From Polyangiaceae bacterium (lineage in GTDB: Bacteria; Myxococcota_A; Polyangia; Polyangiales; Polyangiaceae), in assembly GCA_013214025.1 (NCBI GenBank), contig JABSRN010000063.1, positions 1-57,001 of the forward strand: a DNA stretch of 57,001 nucleotides, in the 5' to 3' direction. Within the stretch, counting starts at the first letter, position 1; each line of letters begins with the position of its first letter. The translations under genes and the position numbers were made by a program. Below the pieces are notes generated by a model. The model did no database searches, was not told the DNA's origin, and worked only from the letters and a program-made list of their open reading frames with translations. Positions 26,636-35,806 of the stretch are shown here, in pieces.

Positions 26636-27295
26636 ATGATGTTAAGCTCAGCACTGCAACAAGAAATCGAAGCCTTCGCCCATCATCTACGCGAAGAACA
26701 TAGCCTCTTTTCGAAGGCGAGGGACGGCCAGCTCTCTGCGCAAGCCATAACACGCTATCTCAACAATGTGCTCTACCTGATTCAGCACACGCCGGTGCAT
26801 TTGAAGTTGGCCTCTCAGGCGGCACAGAACGAAGGGAACGCTGGTCTGGCTTCCTACTTTGAAGAAAAGTTCCGTGAAGAGCAGGGGCACGATGAGTGGG
26901 CGAGGTCCGACATTCGTACACTCGACGAGCGGCGTTCGGTAGCAGCGGTCGACGACGTCAGCGACCATATTCGAGGACTCACTGGATATCTTCGCCGGGT
27001 CATCGGTAAGAACCCGACTGCTTACGTGGCGTACATTTTACTAGCCGAATATCTGATGGTCCTCCTGGGTGAGGAATGGATCTCGAGTCTAGAACAGGGA
27101 TGCGATATTCCCCGGGACGCGCTCAGCGTGGTTGGCAACCACGTGGCTCTCGATCGTGTTCACGCCACTCGCGGTTTCGAAGAAGTGGATGGATTCTTAC
27201 AGGCCGATGGGGAGTTAAGTTGTCTTCGCGATACGTTGCGAAGGTCCATGACTTACATGGAGGAATTCTTTAGCGAGGTCGCTGAGGCGGCGTAA
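26636..27295 (+). CDS. Heme-oxygenase-like diiron oxidase (HDO, CADD-like)
   Basis: The 219-residue helical protein fits the heme-oxygenase-like diiron oxidase superfamily. All six expected metal ligands can be placed with the family's spacing: Glu78 and His85 (EKFREEQGHDEW), Glu138 (LLAEYLMVLLGEEW), and His169, Asp173, His176 in NHVALDRVH. Known members include CADD (para-aminobenzoate synthesis), UndA and SznF, which use two irons and oxygen to oxidise amino acids or fatty acids. Two adjacent ATG codons (26636, 26639) are possible starts. It ends 2 bp before the YcaO gene, implying joint function. Inference: it oxidises a residue of the peptide product, or a small molecule, in the YcaO pathway. 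Confidence 0.85.
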   Translation: MMLSSALQQEIEAFAHHLREEHSLFSKARDGQLSAQAITRYLNNVLYLIQHTPVHLKLASQAAQNEGNAGLASYFEEKFREEQGHDEWARSDIRTLDERRSVAAVDDVSDHIRGLTGYLRRVIGKNPTAYVAYILLAEYLMVLLGEEWISSLEQGCDIPRDALSVVGNHVALDRVHATRGFEEVDGFLQADGELSCLRDTLRRSMTYMEEFFSEVAEAA

Positions 27296-27297
27296 TC

Positions 27298-28311
27298 ATG
27301 CGAACGCTGCGTGAACTCGAAGCGGGCTGCCCACTACCTCCCGGCTGGGGAGACATCGAGATGTTCTCGGAGCAAGTGGATCCTGGCGGTCTCCGTCTTG
27401 AGGTTGTGGGGTTGTGCTCGAAGCACAGCTGTGGCTTGTCCGCGATCGGAAGCGCAGGAAGTTGTGAGACCAGTCCTGTGGACCGGGCGTATTTTGAGTT
27501 GCTAGAACGCTGCGTACTGGTGGATGCGATCGCCGACACCAGCGCTAGTTTCGACCTGCTCGACAGCGCTGGGAAGCCATCTGCTAGGCGTATCAGCCAC
27601 GCTGACTTGTTTCCGGAGAGCGACAGGCCCAATGCGTGGGCATATTCCAAGTCCAATGGCGTTGCCGTTGGCCCTTCCTGGGTCGCGGCGGTTGACTCGG
27701 CTCGGCACGAATTGGTCGAGCGGGACGCCGTATTGCGATCGTGGTTTTTGTGCCAGACGCCGAGGCGTAGTCCGCTGGCGAGGGACTCACCGCTTCGCTC
27801 GGTGTCTCATTTATATGATTTTACTGAATTCGAGTTCGAGACTATCGACGGGACGAATTCGGTGGTGGCTGGCGTCTTCGGCTTTCCCCACGCGGCGCCT
27901 TCGCCCCTGGTGTACGGCTTTGGGGCCCGCGAGACTCGGCAGCTTGCCGTTGCGGCGGCTACTCGAGAGTGCGTTCAGCGGTTGGGATTCCTCTGGGGGG
28001 AGGAGCTTCCCGAGCAACCGCCGGAGCCCGCGCCTACACCTGACTACCACCAGGAGTTCTATCTATGTGCAAGCTCCCATAAGCATTTGCGGCGGTGGCT
28101 CTGGGGTCTTGGCTCTGGCAGTCCGGCCCAGTTGTCCTGCGAACTCTGGCAATCACCGCTGTTCGTTGACCTTAGCCCCGATCATTTACGGTCGCAGCTT
28201 TGGGTTGCGAAGGCATTGCCCCGAGGGCAGGTGCCATTAACCTTCGGTGTGGGGAACCCAGCAATTGCCGGCGATTTGACCGAAGCTATCGCCGTACATC
28301 CGATCGCCTAG
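27298..28311 (+). CDS. YcaO-family ATP-dependent enzyme
   Basis: The 337-residue protein has the three ATP-binding segments of YcaO enzymes: DRAYFELLERC (Glu67, Glu70), SNGVAVGPSWVAAVDSARHE followed by LVERDA (Glu138, Glu141, Asp143), and LAVAAATRECVQRL (Glu224, Gln227). A C-terminal ALPRGQVPLTFG stretch and the end AVHPIA match the family's usual tail. YcaO enzymes activate peptide-bond oxygens with ATP, giving azolines, thioamides or amidines. No E1-like partner (ocin-ThiF), TfuA or dehydrogenase is adjacent, so this would have to act alone or with the diiron oxidase. At 337 residues it is a little shorter than most. The ATG at 27298 directly follows the oxidase stop. Confidence 0.87.
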   Translation: MRTLRELEAGCPLPPGWGDIEMFSEQVDPGGLRLEVVGLCSKHSCGLSAIGSAGSCETSPVDRAYFELLERCVLVDAIADTSASFDLLDSAGKPSARRISHADLFPESDRPNAWAYSKSNGVAVGPSWVAAVDSARHELVERDAVLRSWFLCQTPRRSPLARDSPLRSVSHLYDFTEFEFETIDGTNSVVAGVFGFPHAAPSPLVYGFGARETRQLAVAAATRECVQRLGFLWGEELPEQPPEPAPTPDYHQEFYLCASSHKHLRRWLWGLGSGSPAQLSCELWQSPLFVDLSPDHLRSQLWVAKALPRGQVPLTFGVGNPAIAGDLTEAIAVHPIA

Positions 28312-28452
28312 ATTTCGGGGTGTCCGCTGACCCACTGTCGGCCTCATTGCTCGAAGTCGCGGATCCGGGGTTGAGCCGCGCATCCGGGCAGGCTATTTTC
28401 AGAGAGATTCCGGAGTTGTCGTGTTTTCTCTGCGGCGATTCGAACGCTCTCA

Positions 28453-31400
28453 ATGACGGCAGCATTCGCATCCATTCCTGGCGTTGAGCTTTTCGATGAG
28501 CTCGGCGCCGGCGCGTATAGCGTCGTGTTCCTGGGTCGCGCGCGCGAGGTTCAAGTGGCTGTGAAGATCGCGCGTCTGCCAGAGGGGGGCGAAGCCGACG
28601 CATCGATGCGGAGGAGGTTTCGGCGCGAGGCCCTAACACTGGCTCGATTGAGACATCCGGTGCTTCCGCAGGTCATGGAAGTTGGCGATGCCGATGGTGC
28701 ACCGTACATCGTCATGGAGCTAGCTGCTGGGGAAACACTGGCAAAGCACATCACTCGCGGAGTTCTAGGTGAGTCCACGGTGATCGGACTTGCCGAACAG
28801 GTGGTCCAGGCGCTCGGGCTGATCCATGGGGCAGGCTTGATTCACCGCGACGTGAAACCCAGCAACATCGTGGTCGATGACGCTCTTAGCCAGGCTACGT
28901 TGGTCGATTTTGGTTTCGTCACGGCGAGCGGCAGCGCGTCGCCCGCCATCGGCGCCGGGACACGGGCCTACGCGGCTCCGGAGCAAATGGGTCATGGTCG
29001 GAGGCCGAAATCTCAGGCCGATCTGTACTCGCTCGGCGCGGTAATATTCGAGTGCCTTGCGGGTCGTCTTCCGGTGGCTGTAGTGGACACCGAGCTTCCG
29101 GCGGAGAAGCGCCCAGTTCCGGATGCTCTGCATGCCATACGTCCTGACGTTTCGGTGGAATTGTCGGAACTCGTGAGTGAGTTGCTTTCCGCGCGGCCTG
29201 AGGACCGCCCGCGCGATGCTGCCGAGGTACAGCGCCGATTGCGGACGCTGATCGCGCCCGCTGACCGCAAGGCGGGCTCCGAGCCGCTAGTCGGCAGCCG
29301 CGCCGGGGAAATGCCCCTACTGGGGAGGGACTCAGAATATGAGACTATCGAGCGACTATGGCGCGGTTTGGATCTCACGGGGGGTCAGACCATCCTACTC
29401 AGCGGTCCCCTCGGTTCGGGAAAGTCGAGACTGGCCAGGGCAGTTCGGGGGGGGGCTACGTTTCGGGCGTGTGAATTTATCGAAACCGGGTGTAGTGCCT
29501 GGGAACCGAGATCCTTTGCAGCGGTTCAGCGGCTGATTGAGGGCTACTTGAGCGCTCCTGCGTCGTCGGCAGAGCGAAAAGCTCGGCTGTCTATCGTGAC
29601 TGAGGTGGCTGGCGAGTTTGCCCCTCTGCTCAGCGTCTTATCCCCGATCCTTGCGGATCACTTCGAAGGAGCCGCAAGGGTTCCGCCGTCGGACGATGAA
29701 GTCCACATCTTCGCCGGTGGACTCTCCGAATTTATCACACGACTGTTATCGCGCCTCCGGCCCGCAGTGGTGGTGGTTGACGATGCCCAATGGTTGGACG
29801 CCGGCAGTCGCAAAGTGCTCTTGCAGGTCGCTGATCGGGCGAGCGAGTGCGGGGCGCTCTTCTTGTTTTGCATGCGAGATGATGAGAAGAGCCGCAAGTT
29901 CGGCTGGCGGATGACATCCACGCTGGAGGTGAAGCCCTACGAGATCAAACTGTCTGTGCTCGATGATGAGCAGATTTCTAGCCTCGTCCGCGCCTACCTT
30001 GGGGTAGGGCAACTTGACCCCAAGATCGAAACCAGTATTTTGCGCTTGAGCGACGGTACGCCGCTGAGCGCGTTGGAGATCGTGAAGACGCTACTCGAAT
30101 CCGGGTTGCTGCTGCCGAACTGGGGCGACTGGAAGCTCGATCATGAGCGTGTCCAGGACGTACACCTGTCTAGTGGCACTCAGGCCCTCATGGAGGCACG
30201 ACTGCGGAACCTGGCTAGCGGAACTCAGGCGATGCTCCGAGTGGGCGCCGTGTCGGGGATGAGCTTTGATGTCGAACTCGTCGCGCGCGCGGCGGAACTT
30301 TCCGCGCAAGGACTTTTGGAAGCTCAGGAGGAGGGCCGAGAGGCGCAGCTCTTCGTAGAGCAGGAGGATGGTCAGCTACGCTTCGTGCACGAGGCGATTC
30401 GAGAAGCTATCCAATTACCCTGCACCGAGTCGCAGTTGAAAAATATCCACCAGCGCCTAGCGGAGGAGCTAGACGGCGGAGCTGCATCGGGGGTTGAGAC
30501 GAGCCGCGAGCGCGCTTACTCCCTCGCGCGTCACTACGGAAGTGGTGTCATCGAGCAACGGCCGGCGCGGGTGTTCGAGACTAGCCTTCGGGCAGGGCGG
30601 ATGGCGTTTTCAGCCTATGACAACCAGAGGGCAATCGCGTCCCTGGAGATGGCAAAGGAAGCGGGTCTCCTCTGCGGACGATCATTAGATGAAGATGCCG
30701 AGCTGGTGGTGGGAGAGGCGTTGCTGAGAATCGGAGAGCTCGATAGAAGCCGCGCTCATTTCCTCAAGCTGTCGGCGGAGCTCTCCGAAGCAGATAGTCG
30801 AGGTCGTGCGTTTGCTCGCTTGGCGTGGATCGAACAGACCCGAGCCGACTCGGATGCGGCGTGGGTGTTGCTGGGTCAGGCGTTTTCTGAGTTTGGTGAA
30901 ACGATTCCCGACGGTCAGGCTGGAACCCTGGTCCGTAGGCTCGCCGAGCGAGTGGGGCGCCCGGCGCCGCGTCCATCCGACAGTGCGGAGCGCGAGCGGC
31001 TCGAGACGCTGTCGGATTTGCACTACCAAAGCGGACGACTCGGAATTCAAAGCGGCCAACCAGCGCGGCTCATCGAAGCTACCCTGCGGGGGCTTGAACT
31101 AGCGGAAGCGCTCGGTCCTTCCGCCGCGCTCAGCAAAGCTTGGCTGATGTACAGCTTTATTCTGACCGTTACCGGAATGAAGGGGAGCGGTCGGGAGTAC
31201 TGGGAGCGCGCTGCTAAGGTTGCCGAAGAAATCAACGATCCTGTAGCAGAGGGGCATGCTCTTCAGGTTTCCGCGGCCATATCCGCATGGGGTGGCGATC
31301 TCACGGAGAGCTTGAGTCGAGCGGAGCGAGCGCTCACGACCTACGGCCATTGGATGGAGCTCGCGGAATACTGCACGCTGATTCAGAACAACTTGAGCAT

Positions 31401-33837
31401 CGAGTCCTTTCGGGGTCGTGGCGTGGAAGCGTGGCGGTGGTTGCAGCTGGCACTGCATAAAGTGCGTCATCATGACGCAGGGCCGGCGTTGCCTGAGGTG
31501 GTCGAGGTCACGGCCAGGGCGGTGTTGACCGAGCTGGGGCGCGAGAACGAGATCGGCGGGATCTTAGGCCCCCTTCGCAGCAAGGTGCAGCCAGCTCCCC
31601 CTGACAGCGACATGTACCTCCTCATGTACGGAAGCCGATTGCGTATTTTTACCGAACGCGGCGACCTGGGCGTTGGATTCGAAGCTCTGGTTGGTGAATT
31701 TGAAGCCAGAAAGCAGGACCCAAAGAAGATCCATCTGGTGGCCAGGGACTACTACGTCCATGTAGCGCATGCACGAGTGCACGCTTGCGTCCGAGAGAGA
31801 GGGGGGAAATCCCTGGATGCCCTTCGCAAGGCGGCAAAAGATCTCCGCAGGGCAGCGCGGATCCCCGTGATCCGCGCGCACGCCTTGGCGGTTGATGGCT
31901 GGCTACTTTGGTTTGAGGGCGAGTCTCGCAAAGCGTTAGGTAAATTTCAGAAAGCTGAGGAACTCGGGATCTCAGAAGTGTCACCTCTCGTCTTGTACTC
32001 CGTTGCTCGCGGGCGGGCACATCTGCTTCGGGGTCAAGGCAACGATGGCGCTGCTCAGGACCAGGCTCGTGTCGCCGAGGCAGTCGCGACAGCTCACGGG
32101 TCGGCATATCGCGCCCAATGGATTCGCGAAGACTTTAAGTTTGGAAAGTCCGCACGGAAAGGTAAACAAGGGTCGTTGTCCTCAGCTGAGTCATCGACCC
32201 AACGGGTCTCGGAGGTGTCTCGCTCTCGGCGCCACTTGCGAGCTTTGCTGAAGGTCAGCCAGGCATCGGCGAGGGAACTGGACCCCAACCACCTTGCTCG
32301 GGAGGTGCTGGATGAACTCGTTTCAGCTCTAGGGGCTGAACGGGGCGTGTTGCTCATGCGACCGGAGGGGCCCAGCCGCGCTAACGGTCAACTTGACGTG
32401 ATGGTCGCGCGGGATGCCCACGGGGAGGACTTTATTATCCGTGACTACGATCGGGCGATGGTCGAAGAGGTGTTTTTTTGCAGAGTTGCCCACTTCGGCC
32501 ACGTTAGCGATTCGAAACGCCGTGGCGCTACAACGAGTTCAGTCGCTGCGCCTCTGATCGTCCACGATGAAGCTCTCGGTGTGATCTATTTGGAAGGCGC
32601 ACGCCGAGCGACGGGGTTCAGTGAAGAAGACGCTGACGTCCTCAGTGCCTTGGCGAACCAGGTTCCTGTTGCGTTGGAGCTAGCGCACGCCTTGCGCGAC
32701 AGACAGCAGCTACAAGAAGATCTACAGCATGCCCAAAAGATGGAGGCTGTTGGGCGTCTGGCCGGCGGCATCGCTCACGACTTTAATAACATGCTGGCGG
32801 CAATTCGAGTGAGCGTGGATTCAATGCTCGCGACGAAGGAGGGGCACGCCAGCGAAGACCTCCGCACGATTCGTAGTGCCGCCGACCGGGCGAGCAAACT
32901 CACTCGGCAGCTATTGGCATTCTCGAAGCGCCAGATCCGAGTTCCGCTCGTGATCGACATTAACGACATCGTCCAGGCAATCGCGCCGGTGCTCCTGAAG
33001 CTCGTTGGCGATCGGGTGAACCTGGAACTCGATCTCAGTCCTGAGCTTGATCACGTGCGCGCTGACCCGGATCAGCTGGAGCAAGTGCTGGTTAACCTTG
33101 TAGTGAACGCTTGTGATGCCATGCCTGATGGCGGAACCTTGACGATTCGTACGGACAGTACCGACGTCTCGAAAGATGAGGGTGGCCTGATGCCTGGGCG
33201 GTACACGCGTCTGAGCGTGTCGGATACCGGCCAGGGAATTGAACCGGCGAACGTCGAGCGGATCTTCGAGCCGTTCTTTACGACCAAGGCTGCCGCGTCG
33301 GGTACTGGGCTCGGCTTGGCAACTGTCTATGGAATCGTGAGTCAGTCCGACGGGCGCATCGACGTGGAGAGCCAGCTCGGAGAAGGTGCTTGTTTCACTA
33401 TTCATCTACCGAGCACATCGGACGCGCCAAGTGTACGCGCGATCGCGATCACCGAACCACTGCAGCATGGTTCAGAGACGATCCTGTTGGTTGAAGATGA
33501 AATGCTCGTACGGCGCGCGCTATCGCGGGCGATGCGCGGTTGGGGCTATGAGGTGGTGACAGCCGATGGCGGGCCCGAGGCGCTTAAGATCGTGCAGGAC
33601 GCGGTGACGCCGATCGATTTGGTTGTGACGGACGTGATCATGCCGGGAATGAACGGCAACGAGCTCGTTCGGGAGCTTCTGCATGGCTCAGATGATCTCA
33701 AGGTCTTGTACATTTCGGGGTACACCGACGGCGTTCTCTCTCCGGAGGACCGCAGCCGCGAGTGGAGCGGTTTTCTCCAGAAACCCTTTTCTCACGAAGA
33801 ACTGGCTGCCAGCCTACGCGAGCTGTTGGACGGGTAG
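28453..33837 (+). CDS. Ser/Thr kinase-ATPase-TPR-GAF-histidine kinase-receiver fusion regulator
   Basis: This is a 1,794-residue cytosolic signalling protein. Order: Ser/Thr kinase (G-loop GAGAYSV 18-24, Lys38, HRDVKPSN with Asp133, DFG 152-154, APE 175-177); an AAA-type ATPase with Walker A GPLGSGKS (318-325) and Walker B VVVVDDAQW; a long helical TPR-like region (about 680-1240); GAF domain (about 1255-1420); histidine kinase core with His1442 (GGIAHDFNN) and NLVVNACDAM; and a receiver with Asp1727 (TDVIMPGMNG). All catalytic residues appear intact. Proteins of this class are common in myxobacteria. Kinase/ATPase fusions ending in an adenylate cyclase are described from thiazole/oxazole peptide (TOMM) loci, so this may be the cognate regulator of the YcaO locus. 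The gap to YcaO is 141 bp. Confidence 0.9.
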   Translation: MTAAFASIPGVELFDELGAGAYSVVFLGRAREVQVAVKIARLPEGGEADASMRRRFRREALTLARLRHPVLPQVMEVGDADGAPYIVMELAAGETLAKHITRGVLGESTVIGLAEQVVQALGLIHGAGLIHRDVKPSNIVVDDALSQATLVDFGFVTASGSASPAIGAGTRAYAAPEQMGHGRRPKSQADLYSLGAVIFECLAGRLPVAVVDTELPAEKRPVPDALHAIRPDVSVELSELVSELLSARPEDRPRDAAEVQRRLRTLIAPADRKAGSEPLVGSRAGEMPLLGRDSEYETIERLWRGLDLTGGQTILLSGPLGSGKSRLARAVRGGATFRACEFIETGCSAWEPRSFAAVQRLIEGYLSAPASSAERKARLSIVTEVAGEFAPLLSVLSPILADHFEGAARVPPSDDEVHIFAGGLSEFITRLLSRLRPAVVVVDDAQWLDAGSRKVLLQVADRASECGALFLFCMRDDEKSRKFGWRMTSTLEVKPYEIKLSVLDDEQISSLVRAYLGVGQLDPKIETSILRLSDGTPLSALEIVKTLLESGLLLPNWGDWKLDHERVQDVHLSSGTQALMEARLRNLASGTQAMLRVGAVSGMSFDVELVARAAELSAQGLLEAQEEGREAQLFVEQEDGQLRFVHEAIREAIQLPCTESQLKNIHQRLAEELDGGAASGVETSRERAYSLARHYGSGVIEQRPARVFETSLRAGRMAFSAYDNQRAIASLEMAKEAGLLCGRSLDEDAELVVGEALLRIGELDRSRAHFLKLSAELSEADSRGRAFARLAWIEQTRADSDAAWVLLGQAFSEFGETIPDGQAGTLVRRLAERVGRPAPRPSDSAERERLETLSDLHYQSGRLGIQSGQPARLIEATLRGLELAEALGPSAALSKAWLMYSFILTVTGMKGSGREYWERAAKVAEEINDPVAEGHALQVSAAISAWGGDLTESLSRAERALTTYGHWMELAEYCTLIQNNLSIESFRGRGVEAWRWLQLALHKVRHHDAGPALPEVVEVTARAVLTELGRENEIGGILGPLRSKVQPAPPDSDMYLLMYGSRLRIFTERGDLGVGFEALVGEFEARKQDPKKIHLVARDYYVHVAHARVHACVRERGGKSLDALRKAAKDLRRAARIPVIRAHALAVDGWLLWFEGESRKALGKFQKAEELGISEVSPLVLYSVARGRAHLLRGQGNDGAAQDQARVAEAVATAHGSAYRAQWIREDFKFGKSARKGKQGSLSSAESSTQRVSEVSRSRRHLRALLKVSQASARELDPNHLAREVLDELVSALGAERGVLLMRPEGPSRANGQLDVMVARDAHGEDFIIRDYDRAMVEEVFFCRVAHFGHVSDSKRRGATTSSVAAPLIVHDEALGVIYLEGARRATGFSEEDADVLSALANQVPVALELAHALRDRQQLQEDLQHAQKMEAVGRLAGGIAHDFNNMLAAIRVSVDSMLATKEGHASEDLRTIRSAADRASKLTRQLLAFSKRQIRVPLVIDINDIVQAIAPVLLKLVGDRVNLELDLSPELDHVRADPDQLEQVLVNLVVNACDAMPDGGTLTIRTDSTDVSKDEGGLMPGRYTRLSVSDTGQGIEPANVERIFEPFFTTKAAASGTGLGLATVYGIVSQSDGRIDVESQLGEGACFTIHLPSTSDAPSVRAIAITEPLQHGSETILLVEDEMLVRRALSRAMRGWGYEVVTADGGPEALKIVQDAVTPIDLVVTDVIMPGMNGNELVRELLHGSDDLKVLYISGYTDGVLSPEDRSREWSGFLQKPFSHEELAASLRELLDG

Positions 33838-33920
33838 GCTGTGAGTTAGGCGTGTTCAGCGATTCGAATCTGCGGTGACCGCGGGCTAGTGAAGGGCCGG
33901 GGGGGGACGGTAGGGAGTAG

Positions 33921-34676
33921 TGAAGTGGACCCCAGTGTTTAGACCATTATCGGCTGTCGCGAAGGTGGAGCCTGCTGACTGTTGTTGAATCCAATACCAT
34001 CACGCTGTGACCGACGCGAGCCCTTCGTGAAAGGCTGCAGGCATTTGGTCGCCGAGCGCCTGGTGAAACCGTCTCTCGTTGTAGAACTTGATGTACGCGC
34101 CGATTCGATCCTTTGCCTAGCTCACGCTGTAGTAGGCGTGAAGATAGACTTCGTCATGTTTCACGGAGCGCAATAAACGCTCGATGAAAATGTTGTCGAG
34201 GTAACGCCCTTTTCCGTCCATGCTGACTTTGAGGGCTTTGCTCCGTAGTTCGTTCACGAATTTTGAATCGGCAAGCAGCGACCCTTGATCGCTGTTGAAG
34301 ATGTAGGGCAGGTCGTGCTTTTCGGTCGCTTGATTCAGAGCATCCACGCAGAAGTCTGTGCCGAGCGTTGTCGAGATTCGCCAAGCGAGCACGCGGCGCG
34401 AGTACCAATCCATGATCGCGGCCAAATAGACGAAGCCGTGGGCCATCGGAATGTACGTGATGTCCGTCGCCCAAACTTGATTGGGTCTCGTTATCGCTAG
34501 ATTTCGCAGTAAGTAAGGAAATTTGGCGTGTTCCGGCGCGGGGCGGCTTGTATTCGGCTTCGGCGCGACTGATTTTTTTCGTGGCATTTGAGACTCCTGA
34601 AGAAGGCTATTACCCCCCCCCGATTTGTCTCTTAGCTCAGACCCTGTTTCTGTCGGAGTTCAGCTGACGGGATACA
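33921..34676 (-). mobile_element. Degenerate IS3-family element
   Basis: One end is TGAAGTGGACCCC at 33921, a terminus of the type seen in IS3 relatives. The other end is the block shared with 24653-24753, which stops at CA (34676). The element is only about 750 bp, shorter than a complete IS3-type element (usually 1.2-1.5 kb). The transposase reading frame starts MPRKK, as an OrfA would, but runs directly into the DDE half of OrfB, so an internal deletion is likely. Target duplications were not recognised. Confidence 0.65.
34000..34587 (-). pseudogene. IS3-family transposase fragment (DDE domain) with in-frame TAG
   Basis: From MPRKK at 34587 the frame goes straight into the integrase core: PNQVWATDITYIPMA (first Asp), FNSDQGS (second Asp) and the FIERLLRSVKHDEVYL segment (Glu). 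The N-terminal helix-turn-helix part of OrfB is missing. A TAG at 34117-34119 interrupts the frame after YYSVS. Reading past it in the same frame gives AKDRIGAYIKFYNERRFHQA, the expected family C-terminus, ending at TGA 34000-34002. So a single nonsense change, plus an N-terminal deletion, inactivated the gene. Confidence 0.85.
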
Positions 34677-34743
34677 CCCCAGCATCCGCTGTGGCTGCCG
34701 GCTTCGTTACCCCAAGAGCATGGGTAGTTTCGTGCTGACGGGC

Positions 34744-35718
34744 TCAAGACAAGCTGGAGAGGGTGGCGCCGGGCACATCTACCCGCGCGACTTCGATGCG
34801 GCCTGTGCGTTGCTCCAGTGCTTCTTTTTCGTACATCTCTTCGAAGCTGGCGACGAACAGCCGTTTGCCGTCGTCTCCGCCGAGAGCCACTGCGACGGCT
34901 TTCTGTTCGGTCTCGATGGTGTCCAACACCTCGCCTTGACCGTTCACTCGTAGCACTTTGTTGCCGAAGGGGGAGGCGGCCCACACCGCTCCTTCAGCGT
35001 CGAGACAGATGCCGTCGGGGGAGGCACCGTTGAATCGTGCGAAGGTGCTGCGGTTGGATAGCTCGCCGTCTTCGGCGATTTCGTAGGCCGTCAACTTGAC
35101 GCGGTAGGGCTCGGCGATAATGAGCGTCTTGCCGTCGGGGGTGATGACAGTGCCGTTGGGCATGGCTAGGCCGGAGGCGGCGATGTGCACGCTGCCGTCC
35201 AGATCGATTCGATACAAATCGGCGACGTGGAAGTCCGCGGAATTGAAGAAGTCGAAGCCGAAACCTCCGACGTAGGCGCGACCCTGACTGTCCACGCACA
35301 TATCGTTGATGGGAAACTCTGTGAAACCGCTGAGATCGGCGTGCAGTAGCAGTTGACCGTCGACCCATCGGTACAGGCAGCGGTCGTTCATGCTCACGAT
35401 GAGCAAACTGCCGTCCGGTAGCCAACCGAGACCCGACGGGCGGCCAGGCACGTCGACAATCGTCTCCAGCTTTCCGTGTAGATCGACCGTCATCACGGTC
35501 CGGGCGTGAATATCGGAGAACCAAAGCTTGTTGTCGTGCCAGCGAGGGCCTTCGGGAAATGCGAGATCACGGACGAGGAGTTCTAGGCGGCTCATAGGTG
35601 TAGAAGTCGCAGCGCCGGCAGGAGTCGTCAAGAGGCCCGCAAGGGCGAATGCACTGCTTGGGACGAAGCTCCGCCGCAACAAATTCGAGGGAATGAGCCG
35701 TGAGCGTTGGGGCGTCAC
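34744..35718 (-). CDS. SMP-30/gluconolactonase-family protein, probably exported
   Basis: From the GTG at 35718 the product has 324 residues and a plausible signal peptide (RRSFVPSSAFALAGLLTTPAGA-A). An internal ATG (35595) would give a cytosolic 283-residue form that starts where most family members do. Metal-site residues of the six-bladed SMP-30 propeller are present: Glu56 in FPEGPRW, Asn in AMPNGTVITPDGK, Asp in ASPDGICLDAEGAVW. Family members are calcium- or zinc-dependent lactonases that hydrolyse sugar lactones; the actual substrate is unknown. It lies 67 bp beyond the IS3 remnant and behind the ASPIC lipoprotein gene on the same strand (88-bp gap). Confidence 0.8.
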   Translation of the reverse strand: MTPQRSRLIPSNLLRRSFVPSSAFALAGLLTTPAGAATSTPMSRLELLVRDLAFPEGPRWHDNKLWFSDIHARTVMTVDLHGKLETIVDVPGRPSGLGWLPDGSLLIVSMNDRCLYRWVDGQLLLHADLSGFTEFPINDMCVDSQGRAYVGGFGFDFFNSADFHVADLYRIDLDGSVHIAASGLAMPNGTVITPDGKTLIIAEPYRVKLTAYEIAEDGELSNRSTFARFNGASPDGICLDAEGAVWAASPFGNKVLRVNGQGEVLDTIETEQKAVAVALGGDDGKRLFVASFEEMYEKEALEQRTGRIEVARVDVPGATLSSLS

Positions 35719-35806
35719 CGAACCGATTGACCCGCCCGGCGGCGGCAGCTAGTCCTGCTCGGGCATCGTGGGCGGTTCCGTGAATTGCCGAATCCGTTGA
35801 GCCCGT

